A stretch of 6,448 nucleotides of DNA from the NCBI GenBank assembly GCA_964596405.1, contig CAZQSS010000044.1:1-6448 (forward strand), given 5' to 3'. A model generated the notes under the pieces. It did not search any database, was not told the origin of the DNA, and saw nothing but the letters and a program-made list of their open reading frames with translations. Shown in pieces: positions 5,148 to 6,448 of the stretch. The DNA is from CAZQSS01 sp964596405 (GTDB lineage: Bacteria > Patescibacteriota > Patescibacteriia > Magasanikbacterales > UBA10003). The translations under genes were made by a program, and so were the position numbers. Numbering within the stretch: position 1 is the stretch's first letter; each line of letters opens with the position of its first letter.

Positions 5148-5221
5148 CGGGGTATAGCTCAGCTGGCTAGAGCGCCTGCTTTGGGAGCAGGAGGCCGTCG
5201 GTTCAAGTCCGACTACCCCGA
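5148..5221 (+). tRNA. tRNA-Pro (anticodon UGG)
   Basis: The acceptor CGGGGTA pairs with TACCCCG, with the C1-G72 pair and A73 typical of proline tRNAs. The D-arm is GCTC/GAGC. The anticodon stem CCTGC/GCAGG encloses TTTGGGA, giving UGG. The T-stem GTCGG/CCGAC has the canonical loop TTCAAGT. CCA is not encoded; CAG follows the discriminator. Leader GGTCTGT (5141-5147) and trailer ACAGACC (5221-5227) pair perfectly, so the precursor acceptor helix would run for 14 uninterrupted base pairs. The gene lies entirely within the disrupted tRNA-Pro at 5043-5278 and is probably the functional copy. Confidence 0.95.
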
Positions 5222-5310
5222 CAGACCTGAGAGAGGCGGGGGAGCAGGAGGCCGGAGGTTCGAGTCCTCTCGCCCCGATATTAATTAACTCAACCTTAAT
5301 CTTAAATTTT

Positions 5311-5685
5311 ATGTCAGAAAGAGAATCTCTTAGACCTAAAACCGAGCTTGATTTGGCCAATGAAATGGATCCAAACCTGGCCGCTTTGGCTTGGGAAAAT
5401 TTTTTAAAACGAATTGACAATGGTGAGCCTGAGGGTAAGGCCCGCACTCTTCTTTCGGAAGAATTAGAACTTTTTAGCAAGGAAGCGGGTAAAAATCCCA
5501 ATATCAGCGCTCTTCTTTTAGATAATAACGCGCAAGAGAGCGCGTCTGAATTGAAAAAATATTTAGTGGGCAAACTGTTACCGCGTGAATCACGTTTTGT
5601 TAAAAAAGATCTTCCTCATCTTGATAAAGAAATGAACCCTATTCCTCAACCGAAAAAAAGAAAAGCGGAAGAAAAAGCCGAATAG
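5311..5685 (+). CDS. Hypothetical 124-residue charged protein
   Basis: I do not recognise this protein. It is soluble, without signal peptide, membrane segment or cysteine, and looks mostly helical. The first 20 residues are acidic and polar (ERESLRPKTELDLANEMD), a LAALAWENFLKRI helix follows, and the middle holds further Leu/Glu helices (LLSEELELFSKEAG, SASELKKYLVGKLL). The C-terminus is a lysine/glutamate tail with prolines (PIPQPKKRKAEEKAE) that is probably disordered. The gene sits between tRNA-Pro and tRNA-Gly on the same strand, 20 bp before the latter, so they may share a transcript. No Shine-Dalgarno precedes the ATG; the leader is A/T-rich (CTTAAATTTT). Its coding-like amino acid pattern and the lack of any competing gene make it likely real. 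The function is unknown. Confidence 0.75.
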   Translation: MSERESLRPKTELDLANEMDPNLAALAWENFLKRIDNGEPEGKARTLLSEELELFSKEAGKNPNISALLLDNNAQESASELKKYLVGKLLPRESRFVKKDLPHLDKEMNPIPQPKKRKAEEKAE

Positions 5686-5705
5686 GTCTTATTCTGTTGA
5701 TCCGG

Positions 5706-5777
5706 GCGGGTATAGTATAATGGCTATTATGACTCTCTTCCAAGGAGTAGATGCGGGTCCGATTCCCGCTACCCGCT
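5706..5777 (+). tRNA. tRNA-Gly (anticodon UCC)
   Basis: The acceptor GCGGGTA pairs with TACCCGC, followed by discriminator T, the usual bacterial glycine choice. CCA is not encoded (TAT... follows). The D-arm is short (GTAT, loop AATGGCTA, TTAT, with three good pairs). The anticodon stem ACTCT/GGAGT encloses CTTCCAA, giving UCC. The T-stem is GCGGG/CCCGC with the variant loop TCCGATT. It lies 20 bp downstream of the orphan gene and has no convincing promoter of its own, only a TATTCT word at 5690-5695. Confidence 0.95.
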
Positions 5778-5796
5778 TATAAAATTATAGATGGAT

Positions 5797-5840
5797 TCGC
5801 CCCGTCATGCGACGGGGCGCCAGGTCGGATGACCGGGCGA
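5797..5840. repeat. GC-rich palindromic element next to a tRNA-Gly remnant
   Basis: The 9-bp stem CGCCCCGTC (5798-5806) / GACGGGGCG (5811-5819) has an ATGC loop. GGTC (5823-5826) / GACC (5831-5834) forms a second small hairpin, and the outer ends TCGCCC (5797-5802) and GGGCGA (5835-5840) are inverted complements. The architecture (inverted ends around a strong left hairpin) resembles the elements at 2132-2188 and 5058-5097, but the sequence is only loosely similar, so common family membership is a guess. Confidence 0.5.
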
Positions 5841-5858
5841 CTCCCCTTACCCGCTCCA
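5835..5858 (+). pseudogene. 3' remnant of a second tRNA-Gly
   Basis: CGACTCCCCT followed by TACCCGC, T and CCA (5848-5858) has the form of a tRNA-Gly 3' end: half of a T-loop, the T-stem 3' strand, an acceptor 3' strand identical to that of the intact tRNA-Gly, a U73 discriminator and an encoded CCA. No matching acceptor 5' strand, D-arm or anticodon arm precedes it; instead the 5797-5840 palindrome abuts it. The 18 bases ending at the discriminator match the intact gene at 15 positions. Confidence 0.6.
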
Positions 5859-5901
5859 AATGTTAATTATCCTTGGGAACAAAAATATTTAAATTGTAAC
5901 T

Positions 5902-5915
5902 GTTTGCCGGCAAAC
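5902..5915. promoter_or_regulatory. Perfect palindrome overlapping a -35 box: possible operator
   Basis: GTTTGCCGGCAAAC is a perfect 14-bp palindrome that covers the -35 hexamer of the promoter for the secreted-protein gene. A dimeric repressor bound there would block RNA polymerase. The symmetry and position are seen; a regulator is not known. Confidence 0.35.
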
Positions 5916-5932
5916 GAATTTTTTGCTATACT
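5904..5932 (+). promoter_or_regulatory. Extended -10 promoter of the secreted Ala/Lys-rich gene
   Basis: TTGCCG (5904-5909, 4 of 6), a 17-bp spacer and TATACT (5927-5932, 5 of 6) are present, with a TGC extended -10 motif directly before the -10 box. Transcription would start near 5940, about 17 nt before the ATG at 5957. The leader is thus very short and has only a weak GAAG. Confidence 0.7.
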
Positions 5933-5956
5933 GATGATTAATGAAGACTAATTAAT

Positions 5957-6448
5957 ATGAAAAAGAACACGCGAACCGTAATACTGGCTCTGAGTTTTTC
6001 CATAATTTTAGGGCTTACTGCTTCTTCAATTGGCGCCGCCGGCCAAACCTCCAACAAAGAAACGAGAGCGGAAAAGGCGGCGTTAAACGCGGCGCAAAAA
6101 GAATACACACGGGCGATTCAGGCGGCCGGCAAAACATACACTGGGGCCGTTAAAGCGTCCAATGCCGAATACCAAAACGCGTTAAAAGCGGCTACAAAAG
6201 ACCTGCAGATAGCGAGAAAGACCGTCGTGGCAAGTAATCTTGCCGAAGCCAAGGTGGCTTATAAAAAAACCAAGGAAGAGGCTCAAGCAAAATTAAAAAC
6301 CGCCAAACAAACGGCGCTTGATGCCATGAAAACGGCCAAAAAGGCCGCTAAAAACAAATTTGAAAAGGCAAAAGCGGCGACGCGGCCATCGGCAACAGCT
6401 CCTTACACTATCGTCTTTACTGTCCAAGTCCCTGAAAACACTCCCAAC
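5957..6448 (+). CDS. Secreted Ala/Lys-rich coiled-coil protein (3' truncated by window)
   Basis: The reading frame opens with ATG at 5957 and is still open at the window edge, giving the first 164 codons. The N-terminus is a typical Sec signal peptide: KKNTR basic start, hydrophobic core VILALSFSIILGL (8-20), and a small-residue region ASSIGAAG with cleavage likely near residue 28. Residues about 35-140 are almost entirely Ala, Lys, Glu, Gln and Thr, in helical segments such as AEKAALNAAQKEY and AKLKTAKQTALDAMKTAKKAA. They suggest a long, strongly basic coiled coil or single alpha helix. From about 142 the composition changes (RPSATAPYTIVFTVQVPENTPN) to a beta-prone segment that may start a globular or anchoring domain. 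No cysteine is visible. The function is unknown; a cell-surface or envelope role is inferred from the export signal. A good promoter lies 25 bp upstream. Confidence 0.8.
   Translation, partial: MKKNTRTVILALSFSIILGLTASSIGAAGQTSNKETRAEKAALNAAQKEYTRAIQAAGKTYTGAVKASNAEYQNALKAATKDLQIARKTVVASNLAEAKVAYKKTKEEAQAKLKTAKQTALDAMKTAKKAAKNKFEKAKAATRPSATAPYTIVFTVQVPENTPN

Larger units (their letters stand above)
5043..5278 (+). pseudogene. Disrupted tRNA-Pro split around an intact tRNA-Pro
   Basis: The 5' part has acceptor CGGGGCG (5043-5049), TA, D-stem GCTC, then a 40-bp palindromic insert (5058-5097), the rest of the D-arm TTGGCTAGAGC, and anticodon stem CCTGC (5110-5114). The 3' part resumes with anticodon stem GCAGG (5244-5248), variable AGGCC, T-arm GGAGG-TTCGAGT-CCTCT and acceptor CGCCCCG (5271-5277) with discriminator A. 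The two acceptor strands pair perfectly, and the C1-G72 pair with A73 is the proline signature. About 129 bp, including a complete tRNA-Pro(UGG), lie in place of the anticodon loop. Simple excision leaves no normal 7-nt loop with U33, so this is more likely a remnant (perhaps once GGG) than a spliced tRNA. Assembly chimera or duplication with rearrangement are alternatives. Confidence 0.7.

Noticed and set aside
5115..5243. A classic tRNA intron in the split tRNA-Pro
   Set aside because: Joining CCTGC to GCAGG by excision does not yield a 7-nt anticodon loop with U33, and the insert shows no group I core. Remnant status is preferred, though RNA evidence could change this.
5007..5573. Minus-strand 188-codon open frame across the tRNA-Pro locus
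   Set aside because: It is the antisense of tRNA-Pro sequences and of the orphan gene. Peptides such as GLEPTASCSQSRRSSQLSY are the well-known spurious product of reading tRNA genes backwards.
5765..5858. Attachment-site direct repeats of an integrated element at tRNA-Gly
   Set aside because: The near-repeats of the tRNA 3' end are only about 60 bp apart with no integrase or cargo between them, so they are better explained as a duplicated tRNA remnant.
5751..5951. Plus-strand 66-codon open frame starting in tRNA-Gly
   Set aside because: It begins inside the tRNA T-arm (MRVRFPLPA is a typical tRNA-derived artefact), then crosses the palindrome and the promoter of the next gene.

Overview
The window looks like a chromosomal segment of a small-genome bacterium, most plausibly a Candidate Phyla Radiation / Patescibacteria (Parcubacteria-like) lineage. 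That assignment is inference. It rests on compact single-gene units, several start codons without a Shine-Dalgarno sequence, small orphan proteins, many short palindromic intergenic repeats, and tRNA genes of which only some encode CCA. No rRNA or phylogenetic marker is present to prove it.

Layout. On the minus strand are a tRNA-Leu(UAA) with its own promoter (138-223), a PHP-domain family X DNA polymerase (366-2096), and an M3 oligoendopeptidase F-like metallopeptidase (2932-4686, GTG start preferred). On the plus strand are tRNA-Ala(UGC) (2234-2308) followed by a small DsrE-like protein (2345-2671), then tRNA-Phe(GAA) (4881-4952), a disrupted tRNA-Pro (5043-5278) with an intact tRNA-Pro(UGG) (5148-5221) nested inside it, an orphan 124-residue protein (5311-5685), tRNA-Gly(UCC) (5706-5777) and a second, broken tRNA-Gly 3' end (about 5835-5858). 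Last comes the start of a secreted Ala/Lys-rich protein that runs off the window (5957 onward). Sigma70-type promoters are clear: two are exact TTGACA-N17-TATAAT boxes, ahead of tRNA-Ala and tRNA-Phe.

The protein genes do not form one pathway: DNA repair synthesis (PolX), peptide turnover (PepF), a possible sulfur-carrier protein (DsrE-like), an orphan protein and an exported protein. The shared theme is translation, with five intact tRNA genes plus tRNA debris. The plus-strand run tRNA-Phe / tRNA-Pro / orphan gene / tRNA-Gly has no recognisable internal terminator and may be partly co-transcribed.

The most unusual part is the interplay of tRNA genes and short GC-rich palindromic elements. 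One element (2132-2188) recurs in shortened form inside the D-loop of the disrupted tRNA-Pro (5058-5097), and a related-looking one (5797-5840) abuts a tRNA-Gly 3' remnant. An intact tRNA-Pro sits where the anticodon loop of the disrupted one should be, at the tip of long inverted repeats. Other points are a T-loop variant (UCCGAUU) in three of five tRNAs, a heptanucleotide tandem repeat inside the polymerase gene, missing motif I histidines in its PHP domain, and palindromes that occupy the apparent N-terminus of the peptidase and probably belong to its 5' untranslated region.
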